Source of the DNA: Acidobacteriota bacterium
GTDB taxonomy: Bacteria; Acidobacteriota; Terriglobia; UBA7540
Assembly (NCBI GenBank): GCA_021787735.1
Contig: JAJYLL010000049.1
Location: 1 to 35,564, forward strand
Reading direction: 5' to 3'
DNA: 35,564 bases
In this document: positions 24,459-33,759 of the stretch, piece by piece
Position numbering within the stretch: the first letter of the stretch is position 1
Layout of the letters: each line of letters opens with the position of its first letter
The notes under the pieces: model-generated
What the model was told of the DNA's origin: nothing
Database searches by the model: none
What the model saw: the letters and a program-made list of their open reading frames with translations, nothing else
Translations under genes and position numbers: made by a program

Positions 24459-25727
24459 TTATTTGGTTGCCGACCCGCCAGTTGCCGCGTTGTGGAGTTT
24501 CACTTCCACTTTCTCCTCAAGGTGATCGTAATAGTCTTTCAAAATGGCGATCACCTCAGGCTTCGAGAACTCCGCGGGAACCGGTTTCCCTTCGCTCATC
24601 AATTTGCGAAGTAGTGTTCCGGAAAGAAGAAGCCTTGCGCCGCCCTGGTAGTTCCCGTTATCGTCGATTACTGCCTTGCTTTCATGCGGGCAAGTCTTCA
24701 TCGAGGCCATGCTCTTGCACTCAAAGCAATAGAACGTCCAGTCCATGCAGAGAGGCTGAATGGCAAGCGCGCCAGACGGTACTTCGTGGAAAATTGTCTG
24801 GGCGTCAAAGGGCCCGTAGTAGTTCCCAACACCGGCGTGATCACGACCAACGATCAGGTGCGAGCAGCCGTAATTCTGCCGGAACACTGCGTGCAGCAGC
24901 GCCTCACGAGGCCCCGCATAGCGCATCTCCATGGGATACCCGCCCTGAATCACGCGGTCTCTGCGAAAGTACTTGTTGACCAGCGCATCAATCGCCCGAA
25001 CCCGGACGTCAGCGGGGATATCTCCTGGCTTGAGTTTGCCAAGCAACTGGTGGACATAGACTCCGTCACAGACTTCAATGGCAATCCACGCCAGATAGGC
25101 ATGCGAGTTGTGCATGGGGTTGCGCAGTTGAAGCGCGGCAACTGTGCTCCAGTTACGCTCGTCAAAGAGTTTCCGCGCATCCGCTGGGGTCTGGTAAATC
25201 CCTTTGAACTCCGACGGGAAGAACGACTCGGAAAGCACCTTAACGGGGCCGGCCAGGTTGACGGCGGACTGCTCCATCACCTTTTGAACGCCGGGGTGGG
25301 CAGAATCAACCGTCTTGAACACTTCCTTGCACTCAAGTTCCTTATCGATGCTGTACTTCTCAGTGACCTTCATAGTTCCCATCAGCTCTTGTGTTTCAGC
25401 GTCCCAAAGGGCCACTTCCTCGCCGATGGCAATGGATTTCGCCAGCTCTTCAGTGGCGGACAACGTAATCGGGATAGGCCAGAAAAGGTTTTTCCTGCTT
25501 GGCAGTGCATATCGCTCGCAGCATGCCTTCCAGTCGTCTTTTCCCATAAAGCCGTCGAGCGGCGTGAAGGCGCCGATTCCCATCATGATCAGGTCACCGG
25601 TCTCACGGCTGGTCAGCGGCACTTTTTTCAGGCCTGAAGCCCGCCTAGCTTCCTCTTTCCTTTGCTCCTGACTCAAAAGCAGCGGCTTCAGATCAGGACT
25701 TCCATGGGGTGGTACGAGTCTGCTCAT
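24459..25727 (-). CDS. sat: Sulfate adenylyltransferase (ATP sulfurylase), dissimilatory type
   Basis: A 422-residue homo-oligomeric enzyme catalysing ATP + sulfate = APS + pyrophosphate. It activates sulfate in sulfate reduction and makes ATP from APS in sulfur oxidation. The nucleotide motif [10 protein letters not shown] (200-209) and the second motif GRDHAG (294-299) are intact. The sequence [15 protein letters not shown] (Cys334, Cys337, Cys346, His348) matches the zinc-binding insert of prokaryotic Sat enzymes. No APS-kinase domain is fused. This is the single-polypeptide Sat type, not the CysDN pair. AAAGGAGAT precedes the ATG. It lies between the redox complex genes and the TauE genes, which favours a dissimilatory role. 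The direction of the pathway cannot be decided from this gene. Confidence 0.95.
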   Translation of the reverse strand: MSRLVPPHGSPDLKPLLLSQEQRKEEARRASGLKKVPLTSRETGDLIMMGIGAFTPLDGFMGKDDWKACCERYALPSRKNLFWPIPITLSATEELAKSIAIGEEVALWDAETQELMGTMKVTEKYSIDKELECKEVFKTVDSAHPGVQKVMEQSAVNLAGPVKVLSESFFPSEFKGIYQTPADARKLFDERNWSTVAALQLRNPMHNSHAYLAWIAIEVCDGVYVHQLLGKLKPGDIPADVRVRAIDALVNKYFRRDRVIQGGYPMEMRYAGPREALLHAVFRQNYGCSHLIVGRDHAGVGNYYGPFDAQTIFHEVPSGALAIQPLCMDWTFYCFECKSMASMKTCPHESKAVIDDNGNYQGGARLLLSGTLLRKLMSEGKPVPAEFSKPEVIAILKDYYDHLEEKVEVKLHNAATGGSATK

Positions 25728-25775
25728 ATCGAATCTCCTTTCGGTGTCAATGCATAAAATGGCTCAGCAGCAAGG

Positions 25776-27716
25776 TCACTTCCCCTCGCTGTGGTTGGCC
25801 GGCGTTGCCGGTGGTAGCACTACCAACCGCCCCGCCAGGGCACGGCGGCGATAGAGTAAGTTCTGAGCGTCGGCATAGTTAAGCTTGCCCTTGTGGCATT
25901 CCACGCAGCGGGCGATTTCAGGTTTGTTCTCCTTCAATGCAACTTTGGCGTGACAACCAATGCAAAGCTCATGCATGGCGTCAACATATGAAGGCGCCAT
26001 GTAAGTTTTGATCTTGATGGTAGCTCCGGCCGGAACAAGATGCTTGTGGCAATCCATGCAGGGTTTGACGTGTTCACTGGTCCGCGCGTATCCGGGGGCG
26101 TGGCATTCGACGCAGGCAAGATTCGCCCCTGTGGGAGAGGCATGCCAATCATGCCGGAACGCATCCGTCGGAAGATACATATCACGGTGGCACTCGTAGC
26201 AACCGGAGTCCCTGTCGCGGGGCATATTCATGTGGTGGCACAGGACGCACGACTTCTCGCCTCCGTTGCGCTCAACTTCCCTCTGGTGGTAGAAGGTTAC
26301 GCCGTAACCCGTAAGGTCGGCGTCAAGGTACAGAACACCCTCTTCGCCATCCACCGCAGTCCCCGTCGGCTTCTGATCATTGACGAGCCCAGTCTTGAGA
26401 TACATCACGTTGCCGCGGGCACGGTGCACCGGCGTGGGTTCAACTCCCCGGCTGGCGGCACGCGGGTTGCCCAGCAAGAGGAATCCAACGCCTGCGGCGA
26501 TCACAAACGCCAGCGAGTACTTGACACGGCCGGCAATGACCGGCGTGCCCAGCCACGTCAGTCCGACTTTGTTGAACTCAGGCAGCTTGCGGGGGTCAGC
26601 GTTCGGGTCCGCAGGCCTCCTTTCCCAAACTCTGAAATGCTCGATCGTCACGAGAAAGACCAGAGTTGCCGCCGCCACAATCCCAAGACTGACCACGATT
26701 TCAGTCCACTCCGGGATATATAGTCTGGTGCCACGGCTGAGGTCCGCCAGACCACCCACGTCAATCCGGTTGAGAACGATGCCCGAGACGCCGATAGCAG
26801 CCGTCGCCCACTGCCAATTGGTCCGGTCCCGGAATTGGGGGGTGAACAACAGGATGAGGGGAATGACAATCATCAGCGCCATTTCAACCCAAAAAAGCTT
26901 CACCTGCCCTTGCCCACCCAAGAGGTCGTGCAGTTGGCCGCGAACCGTCAGATCCCCAAACCGGAGAACCACGTAGAGGATCAGCACCCAGCGCGCCGCA
27001 ACCCCCAACGGGGTCATCAAGTGTGTTTCCGGCTTCCTCCGGTAGAGGTACGCGGTGAAGTGGCTTTCGAATATAACCATCAGCAGTCCCAACCCAACCG
27101 CCGAGACGAAGAACAGGACCGGCAGGATGGGCGAGTACCACAGCGGGAACAAACGATAGGGCATGATGAGGAACAGAGAACCAAGGGATGACTGGTGGAG
27201 CGTCGAAAGAGCAATGCCCAGAATCACCAGCGGAATGCGAAACTTGATCAGAAATCTGCGCACGCGGGCCAGGGCTGAAAAGTCCTCCGCCGGAACAGGG
27301 AAGAACTCCAGGGTCAGCACAGTAAGATAAAGCATCACGCACCAGCCGACTTCAAACAGCGGCGAATGCGGATTCCAATAAATCATCATGTGCCAGATGT
27401 GCCAGGGCAGCCCAAGGTCGAAAAGCAGGCCAACCACAACAGCCGCGTAACCAAGAAACGCCGTCAGCACCGCGGGCCGGACAATGGAATGATATTTTTC
27501 CAGGTTGAAGATATAAACGGTTGCGGTGATAACAAATCCCCCGGCAGCCAGGGCCACTCCACCCATTACGTCAAAGCCCACCCACAGGCCCCACGGGGTC
27601 CCGTCGGAGAGATGCGTGGTAGCTCCCAGGCCAAAGAGGAAACGAGCGGTTGCAACAGCCGCGGCTAGGCCTACGAACATCCAGAGAACTAATTTGAGCC
27701 GCGCCACCCTTTCCAT
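25776..27716 (-). CDS. NrfD-type membrane subunit fused to a hexaheme cytochrome c domain (Hmc/Dsr-like)
   Basis: A 646-residue fusion. Residues about 8-365 form a ten-helix NrfD/HybB/DsrP-type quinone-interacting membrane domain; the family pattern is seen in PWGLWVGFDVMGGVALAAGG and LGLPWHIWHMMIYWNPHSPLFE. An extra helix at about 399-416 leads to a periplasmic C-terminal domain with six CXXCH heme c sites starting at Cys490, 506, 535, 553, 585 and 604. Additional histidines between them could be axial ligands. In known Hmc and DsrMKJOP complexes the NrfD protein and the multiheme cytochrome are separate gene products, so the fusion is notable. It would pass electrons between periplasmic carriers and quinone or the partner ferredoxin. 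Its ATG follows the stop codon of the ferredoxin gene without a gap; sat follows 48 bases downstream. Confidence 0.88.
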   Translation of the reverse strand: MERVARLKLVLWMFVGLAAAVATARFLFGLGATTHLSDGTPWGLWVGFDVMGGVALAAGGFVITATVYIFNLEKYHSIVRPAVLTAFLGYAAVVVGLLFDLGLPWHIWHMMIYWNPHSPLFEVGWCVMLYLTVLTLEFFPVPAEDFSALARVRRFLIKFRIPLVILGIALSTLHQSSLGSLFLIMPYRLFPLWYSPILPVLFFVSAVGLGLLMVIFESHFTAYLYRRKPETHLMTPLGVAARWVLILYVVLRFGDLTVRGQLHDLLGGQGQVKLFWVEMALMIVIPLILLFTPQFRDRTNWQWATAAIGVSGIVLNRIDVGGLADLSRGTRLYIPEWTEIVVSLGIVAAATLVFLVTIEHFRVWERRPADPNADPRKLPEFNKVGLTWLGTPVIAGRVKYSLAFVIAAGVGFLLLGNPRAASRGVEPTPVHRARGNVMYLKTGLVNDQKPTGTAVDGEEGVLYLDADLTGYGVTFYHQREVERNGGEKSCVLCHHMNMPRDRDSGCYECHRDMYLPTDAFRHDWHASPTGANLACVECHAPGYARTSEHVKPCMDCHKHLVPAGATIKIKTYMAPSYVDAMHELCIGCHAKVALKENKPEIARCVECHKGKLNYADAQNLLYRRRALAGRLVVLPPATPANHSEGK

Positions 27717-28502
27717 TTATTCCTCCGGACTCGCTTGATGCTCTGTGTCTTCGCTGGCCTGTTCTGTTTGGAGTTTCATACGCCGGTGGATAATCCAGTA
27801 CAGGCCTGACATGGCCATGCCCACACCAAGGAAAGTGAAGGGGACGGCTTCCATCGCCACACGCGTTGTCTGCGTTAACGGCTTGTCCCCGAAATGCTCG
27901 CCATAGGCCAGGAATGACAAGTCCATATCCGAAATGTAGAGCACCGAAGTTCCGCCAACTTCGTGTTCCCCCCAAACCCTGTTGAGATATTTCCCGGGAT
28001 TGTTCCGGATGCGCTGTTGAGCTTCCGCCAGGAGTTCGTCACGGTCACCGAAGATTGTGGCTTTGGTCGGGCAGGCTTCAGTGCAGGCGGGCTGCTGTCC
28101 GTGTTTCAATCGCGTTTCGTAGCAAAGGATGCATTTTCGAACGTAAGGAACAATGGTGCTCCACTCGTAGCGCGGGATGCCAAACGGACACGCCATCATG
28201 CAGTAACGGCAACCAATACACTTTGAGCTGTCGTATATCACCGGCCCAAGCTCGGTCTTGTGCATGGCACCGACCGGGCATGCGGAGACACAGGCCGGTT
28301 CCAGGCAATGCCGGCATTGTTTGCGCACGAACTTGTTGTCGGGTTCCCCAATCACCGAAGTCCAGTTCCTTGCGGAAAGGCCGTCATCCGTGTCCCAGCG
28401 CCGGGGCACGTCTTCTTTCAGGTGGTTGACTTTCTTGCAGGCCAGCACGCACTCGCTGCATCCAATACACTTGGTGGTGTCGGTCAGAATGGCCGCTTTC
28501 AT
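27717..28502 (-). CDS. Four-cluster ferredoxin subunit with C-terminal membrane anchor (HmcB/HybA/DsrO-like)
   Basis: A 261-residue iron-sulfur protein with sixteen cysteines in the order of four [4Fe-4S] clusters: Cys12-15-18-22, 63-66-71-75, 95-98-101-105, and 124-127-140-144. A single hydrophobic segment at about 218-237 (FTFLGVGMAMSGLYWII) anchors the C-terminus. There is no Tat signal, unlike DsrO or HybA, so the side of the membrane is uncertain. The ATG at 28502 is chosen because it overlaps the stop codon of the cytochrome b gene (ATGA, 28499-28502) and begins the family sequence MKAAILTDTTKCIGC; an upstream in-frame ATG would add an unrelated 24 residues. It should wire electrons between the NrfD-cytochrome fusion and the cytochrome b/HdrD-like subunits. 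Confidence 0.88.
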   Translation of the reverse strand: MKAAILTDTTKCIGCSECVLACKKVNHLKEDVPRRWDTDDGLSARNWTSVIGEPDNKFVRKQCRHCLEPACVSACPVGAMHKTELGPVIYDSSKCIGCRYCMMACPFGIPRYEWSTIVPYVRKCILCYETRLKHGQQPACTEACPTKATIFGDRDELLAEAQQRIRNNPGKYLNRVWGEHEVGGTSVLYISDMDLSFLAYGEHFGDKPLTQTTRVAMEAVPFTFLGVGMAMSGLYWIIHRRMKLQTEQASEDTEHQASPEE

Positions 28503-29275
28503 TTCCTGCTCTCTCCCTTCGTGTCCGGCTGCGCCGCGTCTGGCGCTGTGGCAAGGCGTGCTTTGGGTACCCACGTCGGGCGGTCTGCGAACCCTAGAGT
28601 TTCAGCGACTCGATCCCCGGAACCCGCCGGGAATTTCCAGGCAATTCCCGTCACCAATTGCGAGAGTGGTGCCAGCGCACAGTGAGCAAGTCGGGTAAAT
28701 GGAATCATCAGCAGGATGAGATCACCGGAGTAAATATGAATCAGCATCATCTGCTGGTAGGCCCTTGGACTGATGACGGCATTGGATGCGATATAGCCGG
28801 TGATAAATGGCGTCATGATCAGCAATGGCCAGACGAAATCCTGAAATTTGCTCAGTTCCCGTGCCCCGGAATGAAGCACGCGCCCCAGGAAAATCCCCGT
28901 TCCCGTGACAATCACGAGCAGCGCAAGCCAGTTCGCAACCTCTTGCGGAAGAGCCGGCCAGCCAAACCCCACAGAGTTGCGCCAAAGAAGGACGTGCGAG
29001 GCAAGGAAAAGCGGCGTTACGATCATCCCAACGTGAAAGAGAAATGAGAACAGGCTGTATATCGGACGTTCTCTCCAGAAACGCGCGACAGGAAAGAGCC
29101 ACCCGATGGTCTGGCGGCGAATTTCTTTCCAGGACACAATCTTGTCCGAACTCCGCTGGTAAGCTTCCTTGACCCCGAGCAGGGTGATGAGCACGATGCG
29201 GAGCAGTCCCAGCACCATCAACGCAAAACACAGGCGGAACAGCGGGCCGCGCGCAAAGTCAATCCATGCAGTCAC
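28499..29275 (-). CDS. NarI/DsrM-like cytochrome b subunit (HmcE/TmcC-like)
   Basis: A 258-residue inner-membrane protein with about five or six helices. The N-terminal DFARGPLFRLCFALMVLGLL is the typical start of DsrM/TmcC/HmcE proteins. Histidines in or next to helices, His81 and His94 (FHVGMIVTPLFLASH), His135, His180 and His198, could supply the axial ligands of two b hemes as in NarI. This subunit would oxidise or reduce quinone and exchange electrons with the CCG iron-sulfur protein encoded just upstream. Its start overlaps that gene's stop (29272-29275) and its stop overlaps the ferredoxin start, so the three are translationally coupled. The soluble tail after residue 210 is variable. 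Confidence 0.85.
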   Translation of the reverse strand: MTAWIDFARGPLFRLCFALMVLGLLRIVLITLLGVKEAYQRSSDKIVSWKEIRRQTIGWLFPVARFWRERPIYSLFSFLFHVGMIVTPLFLASHVLLWRNSVGFGWPALPQEVANWLALLVIVTGTGIFLGRVLHSGARELSKFQDFVWPLLIMTPFITGYIASNAVISPRAYQQMMLIHIYSGDLILLMIPFTRLAHCALAPLSQLVTGIAWKFPAGSGDRVAETLGFADRPTWVPKARLATAPDAAQPDTKGESRK

Positions 29276-30780
29276 GACTCGCCTCCTTTTGACAACTTGA
29301 CCGAGCCGCCGGCAGTTTCATCCAGTTCCTCTTCAGGCTTTGGATCGGGTGGAAGGATGATGGCCTTGTAGATCAAGTCATGCAGGCCAAGTATTTCGCA
29401 TTCAACACCCTGGTCCTCCACGAGTTCGCGGAGTTGCTTTTTGCAGTTGGCACAGGGGGCAACGCAATAGTGAGCTCCTGTTCGGCGGATCTGTTCAGCC
29501 TTCAACCTTCCGCTGACCGTGGTGCGATAAGGGCGAACCTCATCGATCGAGACCGTTCCTCCTCCACCGCCGCAACAAAGGTTGCTGCGTCCATTGGGCG
29601 CCATCTCTTCGTAGTCCGCGCAAAATGCTTTCAGGACTTCGCGCGGCTGGTTGACAATCCAGCCAGTCCGGGAAAAATTGCAAGGATCGTGGTAAGTAAC
29701 GCGTTCTGTCACAATGCTGGGATCGAGCTTGATCCGGCCCTCCTTCAGCGCCTGCTGGGTATACTCCAGGATGCTGATAACGGGCAGTGCGTCCTTGCCA
29801 CCACAGTAAGTGGGATAAAAATACTTGGCAGTCCGTGAAGCATGGCCACATTCACCCATCAGGATTTTCTTTGCCCCCAGCCGCTTTGCCTCAACTTGCA
29901 TTTTCTGCAGGGCGTGCTCCATTACCTGATCGCTATAGAAAAGCCCATAATTGATGCCGTCGTAGTACCCCGTGCCAATCGTCCAGCTACCTCCTGTCGC
30001 CTTCATAACAGCGGCGATGCCCTTAAGGGTTTCGGCTTCCATCATGTAATCCGAGACGGCGGTGAAGAAAATGTACTCTGCGCCTTCCTGGTCCACAGGG
30101 AATGGAACGTGGATGCCTTTCTCGTCCTGAATGTCTTCGGTCAGAAACTCCAGCGTGTCAATCAGCGCCGGCACTGGGATAGCGGAAGTGTTGCCGGTTG
30201 CGCCGGTCAACTGCTCACGGGTACTCACCACGAGCGCCCGGGGGGCGATGCCGATTTCAGAAAGAATGTAGCGGCCCAGATGCGTAATCAGCGCATGATC
30301 TATGCCCATGGGACATTCGAAGTGGCAGCGCCGGCAGGCTGTGCAGTTGTAATAGGAATCCGCGAGTTCCTGAATCTTTTCGTCGGTGAGCCCCGGGTCA
30401 CCCAACAGCCGTGCGCGAAGAACACCTGAGACCGTGAAATGCCGTCTGTAGATGGAGAGCAGCAGTTCCGAGCGGTAGCAGGGGATGTCATGGGGATCAT
30501 GGGTCGCGTCGTAAATGGGACAGGCAACTGCGCACCGCGCACACCTGGTTGTGACCCGGATGTAATGATCCAGCGCGAGGCGATAATTCGTATGCTTCAG
30601 GATGGAAGCAAAAGCCTCAAGGAAGCGCCGCGGCCGGTCTTCGACGTCAAAATCCTCAACGTGATAGCGGACAGGCAGGCGCTGCCGCGCAAGGACTTCC
30701 ACCTTCTTCGAGGACTTGAATGCTTTTTCCCGCTCCTCAGGAGTCAGCGGCTTCGAGAGCACCTTCATCACCGATGCCAT
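29272..30780 (-). CDS. HdrD/DsrK/HmcF-like iron-sulfur protein with CCG domain
   Basis: A 502-residue cytoplasmic protein. The N-terminal ferredoxin region has cysteines 80, 83, 87 and 101 and a second set 146-149-152-156 (CTACRRCHFECP). The C-terminal part has the CCG pattern that binds noncubane [4Fe-4S] clusters in HdrB/HdrD: Cys311 in GECGHASR, Cys367 in HDPCNFSR, Cys402-403 in LCCGGGGG and Cys443-446 in CANCK. DsrK uses this site to act on the DsrC trisulfide; HmcF and TmcB are relatives. It is probably the cytoplasmic end of the membrane complex with the cytochrome b next to it. GGAAAGGG precedes the ATG. It is hard to assign to DsrK, HmcF or TmcB by eye; no dsrC is in the window. Confidence 0.87.
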   Translation of the reverse strand: MASVMKVLSKPLTPEEREKAFKSSKKVEVLARQRLPVRYHVEDFDVEDRPRRFLEAFASILKHTNYRLALDHYIRVTTRCARCAVACPIYDATHDPHDIPCYRSELLLSIYRRHFTVSGVLRARLLGDPGLTDEKIQELADSYYNCTACRRCHFECPMGIDHALITHLGRYILSEIGIAPRALVVSTREQLTGATGNTSAIPVPALIDTLEFLTEDIQDEKGIHVPFPVDQEGAEYIFFTAVSDYMMEAETLKGIAAVMKATGGSWTIGTGYYDGINYGLFYSDQVMEHALQKMQVEAKRLGAKKILMGECGHASRTAKYFYPTYCGGKDALPVISILEYTQQALKEGRIKLDPSIVTERVTYHDPCNFSRTGWIVNQPREVLKAFCADYEEMAPNGRSNLCCGGGGGTVSIDEVRPYRTTVSGRLKAEQIRRTGAHYCVAPCANCKKQLRELVEDQGVECEILGLHDLIYKAIILPPDPKPEEELDETAGGSVKLSKGGES

Positions 30781-30887
30781 TTCCCCTTACCCTTTCCGGC
30801 GATTTTCTGTTTCTCGGTCAATTCCCGTCACCTGCCATGAGTCCGTAAAACAGGCCGCGAAAGCCTGACATGGAAAGCCATCCGCCA

Positions 30888-31298
30888 CTAAGGCTCCGAA
30901 CCAGGTTTGTGGTTTCCCGCACCCAGAAGCTCGTTGATCTTGGCAAGGAGCTGTTCGCGGTCCGGGGGTTTATCAAAATAGCCCTGAGGGGGGCGCACCT
31001 GCTTGCGTGTCTCAATGAACTGCTTGAAGTCGTGGGTGATACCGGTAATGACGAGGACCGGAATGTTCGACGTGGCAGGATCCCCCTGGAGGTCGCGAAA
31101 CATGCGGACTCCAGACTCCTCCGGCATCGAGATGTCGAGCGTTATCAGATCCGGACGGCTGGCTTTGGCCTTCTCGAAGCCCTCCCGGCCATTAGACGCT
31201 GTGATGACGGCAAAACCTTCATCCTTGAACAGCGTGTCAAGATAGGCAACCTGGTCCGGTTCGTCTTCAACCACCAGGATTGTCCTCTGGGTAGTCAT
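30888..31298 (-). CDS. Receiver-only response regulator 2
   Basis: A 136-residue protein that is essentially one receiver domain. The acidic pair is in VVEDEPDQ (Glu11, Asp12), the phosphorylated Asp is Asp55 in LITLDISMPE, the switch Thr is in VLVITG and the conserved Lys is Lys110 in YFDKP. The short tail has no DNA-binding or enzymatic output domain. It must act through protein contact or as a phosphorelay intermediate. GAGAGGTAAG lies just upstream of the ATG. It follows response regulator 1 by four bases and precedes the second HdrD-like gene by 107 bases. Confidence 0.88.
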   Translation of the reverse strand: MTTQRTILVVEDEPDQVAYLDTLFKDEGFAVITASNGREGFEKAKASRPDLITLDISMPEESGVRMFRDLQGDPATSNIPVLVITGITHDFKQFIETRKQVRPPQGYFDKPPDREQLLAKINELLGAGNHKPGSEP

Positions 31299-31302
31299 TG
31301 TC

Positions 31303-31818
31303 TTACCTCTCTTTTTTTCTCAGAGCATCGAGTGCCCGCTGCATTGCGTCTCGGTCAGCACCGGAAAGGGCACGCGATAACTCGCGGCGCAGATCTTCTG
31401 CTTGAGTTTCTGGTGGACCCTGGCTTTCGATACCCAGGAGCCGACAGACGGCAGCGACATAGGTGTCGGGGTGAACGGGCTTTTCCAGGTACACGCCGGG
31501 TCCCGACATCATCATCTCTTCGAAGTCTGCTCTGCCTAAATCATCGCGTGCGTGCCCGGTAACGACAAGGACAGGAATCCTGGAAAAGGCCTTGTCCTTT
31601 TGGATCGCCTGGTAAAACTTGATGCCGGAATGCCGGGGCATCACAAGGTCCAGCGAGATCAAGTCCGGTGGATCACGCCATACTGTCTCCAAGGCTTCCT
31701 GGCCATCCGCGGCTACATCCACAAGAAACCCGGCATCGACCAGAGCACTCTTTAGGTATTCGCGAATGTCAGGCTCATCATCCACAACCAAGATGCGTTT
31801 GGGCTGCCCGATGTTCAT
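31303..31818 (-). CDS. Receiver-domain response regulator 1 with helical tail
   Basis: A 171-residue protein with an N-terminal receiver domain (about 8-125): acidic residues Asp13 and Asp14 (VVDDEPD), phospho-acceptor Asp57 (LISLDLVMP), Thr in VLVVTGH, and Lys113 (YLEKPV). The last 40 residues (AEDLRRELSRALSGADRDAM...ALDALRKK) look like a charged helix and may be a dimerisation or partner-docking segment. No DNA-binding domain is present. The start ATG overlaps the kinase stop codon (31815-31818), so kinase and regulator are made together and are the likely cognate pair. Confidence 0.88.
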   Translation of the reverse strand: MNIGQPKRILVVDDEPDIREYLKSALVDAGFLVDVAADGQEALETVWRDPPDLISLDLVMPRHSGIKFYQAIQKDKAFSRIPVLVVTGHARDDLGRADFEEMMMSGPGVYLEKPVHPDTYVAAVCRLLGIESQGPPETQAEDLRRELSRALSGADRDAMQRALDALRKKER

Positions 31819-33650
31819 GGCTTCCTCTCATGCGCTGGCCGGTCGGCACTGGACGCTGCCAGCGTCTTAAGGTATGTGCGAGGCAGGCGAATGCGAAACG
31901 TAGAGCCCTGGCCGGGACAGGACTCCATTTCGACCTGTCCACCGTGTTCCTGTATGATTTTCCGCGTGGTCAGAAGGCCCAGGCCTGTCCCCTTTCCCCC
32001 TTTTGTCGTAAAGAATGTCGTAAAAATCTTGGACTTGACCTCCTGGTCAATCCCGCTTCCGTTATCGACCACTTCAAAAACCAGATCATCGCCTTCGTCA
32101 CGGGTGCGCACCACGACCCTGCCCCCCTGTTGCCGGGGCGTTGTGGCGGCATCGATCCCATTTGAAACAAGATTCGTGAGGCAGGTTTCCATGCCGTGCG
32201 GATCCAGCATCGCCTCATGGACATAGGGGGAAACATCCAGCAGCAGATCAACTCCCTGTTTCGCAGCCGCATCGTGGTACAACTCGACGATGTTCCGGGC
32301 GAGCAAGTTCGGGTCGGTCAATACGAGTTCCGGCAGCCGGCCCTTTGCAAAGCTCAGGAAGTCCTTAACTAGTGCGGTGGTCTTCTCGAAATTACGCTTC
32401 AGGATTTGCCAGCCATTCACAAGCCGATCAGCGTCCCCCCGGCGGATGCCGGTGTCCACCATATACATCCCGCCTTCCAATCCCATCAGCAGGTTCTTGA
32501 TAGTATGTGCCAACCCCGCAACCGTCTGCCCCACCGCAGCCAGTCGCTCGGCTTCCAGCCTCTGCTGCTCAAGCCTTTTCATTTCGCGAAGGTCCTGCAT
32601 CAATGCCGCTCTGCCCAGTTTTGTGCCGTGGCTCCTCAGTTCAACGGCGGAGAATCGAACGGGAACCTCTTCCCCTCCAACAGCCTGCAGGGATGCTTCA
32701 GGAATGTTCGCGACAACCTCGTTTTCCTGCACCGCCCCAAAGAATTCATCTGGGAGCATCGTCCGGAGCAACTCCGGCGTTGGTGGCCGCCTAGACTTCC
32801 AGTTGAGCAGGGAGCGCGCCGCAGGGTTAATGATGCGAACCGCGCCAGTCGTGTCCACCGCCAGAATGCCGGAGGCGGCATTGCGAACCAGACTTTCATA
32901 GAAATCGTCGGCCCTTTTCAGCTTCGTTTCCAGGTCGTGAATGTCGGTGATGTCGGAAGCCATCTCGATAACATGCGCAACGTCATGGCGGCCCCGGGAA
33001 ACGGCTGAAGTCGTAACGACGTAGTAAGCGGGCGTGCCGTCCTGGTGGATGCCAACCTGCTCCGAAACATGGTCAGCCCCATCTTTGAAGGTGAGGGCAG
33101 CCGGACAGTGTGGACACGGTGACTTCCGTCTCTTGTAAACCTCGTAGCAATACCTTCCCTTGGCTTCGCCGAAGCCCTCACGGAACTTCTCATTGGTCCT
33201 GACGATGCGGAAGTTGCGGTCGATGACCGAGACGTAGCAAGGGACGCGCTCGAAGAACCGGTCGTACTCCCGTTGCCAGCGGCGCGTCTCAGTCAGATCA
33301 GTGGTCATCTGGATAACGTACTGCACACGTCCGTCCGCGTCTTTCACTGGTGCCAGGTGCACCACGTAATGAAAGGCGCGTCCGTGCCGGTCCACCCCGG
33401 ACTCATCGGAGACCCGAACCTGGCCGTCTTCGAAAATGGGCAGGGCCTGACACTTGGAGCATCGCTCCGGGAACCCTTTGCAAACCTCGTAACAGTGCCG
33501 TCCGCGCCATTCCCCGAAGTACTCCTCGAAGCTGCTGTTGGCGGCGACTACACGAAATTCCCGGTCGATCACGGCCACGTTGAAGGGCACAAGCTCGAAC
33601 AGGCTTCGTCCCAGCCGGTTCTCCAACTCTTTTTCCAGCACACCGTTCAT
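31815..33650 (-). CDS. Cytoplasmic PAS histidine kinase with cysteine-rich PAS domains
   Basis: A 611-residue sensor kinase with no membrane helices. Residues about 18-122 and 132-237 are PAS/PAC domains, each with a cysteine cluster in the middle: Cys53, 57, 64, 67 in HCYEVCKGFPERCSKC, and Cys168, 179, 182 in YCYEVYKRRKSPCPHC. A third, cysteine-free PAS lies at about 255-355. A short coiled-coil leads to the phospho-acceptor His382 (GLAHTIKN) and an ATPase domain at about 480-592 (VSNGIDAA; VVDNGSGI; GKGTGLGL). The clusters could bind metal, an iron-sulfur centre or act as thiol switches, making it a redox or sulfur sensor; that is inference. It sits between the two HdrD-like genes and is coupled to a response regulator by an ATGA overlap. 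Confidence 0.88.
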   Translation of the reverse strand: MNGVLEKELENRLGRSLFELVPFNVAVIDREFRVVAANSSFEEYFGEWRGRHCYEVCKGFPERCSKCQALPIFEDGQVRVSDESGVDRHGRAFHYVVHLAPVKDADGRVQYVIQMTTDLTETRRWQREYDRFFERVPCYVSVIDRNFRIVRTNEKFREGFGEAKGRYCYEVYKRRKSPCPHCPAALTFKDGADHVSEQVGIHQDGTPAYYVVTTSAVSRGRHDVAHVIEMASDITDIHDLETKLKRADDFYESLVRNAASGILAVDTTGAVRIINPAARSLLNWKSRRPPTPELLRTMLPDEFFGAVQENEVVANIPEASLQAVGGEEVPVRFSAVELRSHGTKLGRAALMQDLREMKRLEQQRLEAERLAAVGQTVAGLAHTIKNLLMGLEGGMYMVDTGIRRGDADRLVNGWQILKRNFEKTTALVKDFLSFAKGRLPELVLTDPNLLARNIVELYHDAAAKQGVDLLLDVSPYVHEAMLDPHGMETCLTNLVSNGIDAATTPRQQGGRVVVRTRDEGDDLVFEVVDNGSGIDQEVKSKIFTTFFTTKGGKGTGLGLLTTRKIIQEHGGQVEMESCPGQGSTFRIRLPRTYLKTLAASSADRPAHERKP

Positions 33651-33759
33651 CGTTCTAATACCTCAGGCGATGCGGTCTGGCCCCCGCCAGTGCTTGCAGG
33701 GACAAACCCAGTATTGGGGCAAGAGCCGAATCGCCACTGTCGGCAATCCCGTGCATTCA

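Noticed and set aside
28503..28574. Upstream start for the four-cluster ferredoxin
   Set aside because: The added residues are unlike any ferredoxin start, while the ATG at 28502 overlaps the preceding stop codon and begins the family sequence.
30818..30868. A 17-codon frame before the second HdrD-like gene, considered as an HmcD-like small subunit
   Set aside because: HmcD-type subunits are longer with a clear membrane helix; this one has neither, and no good ribosome binding site.
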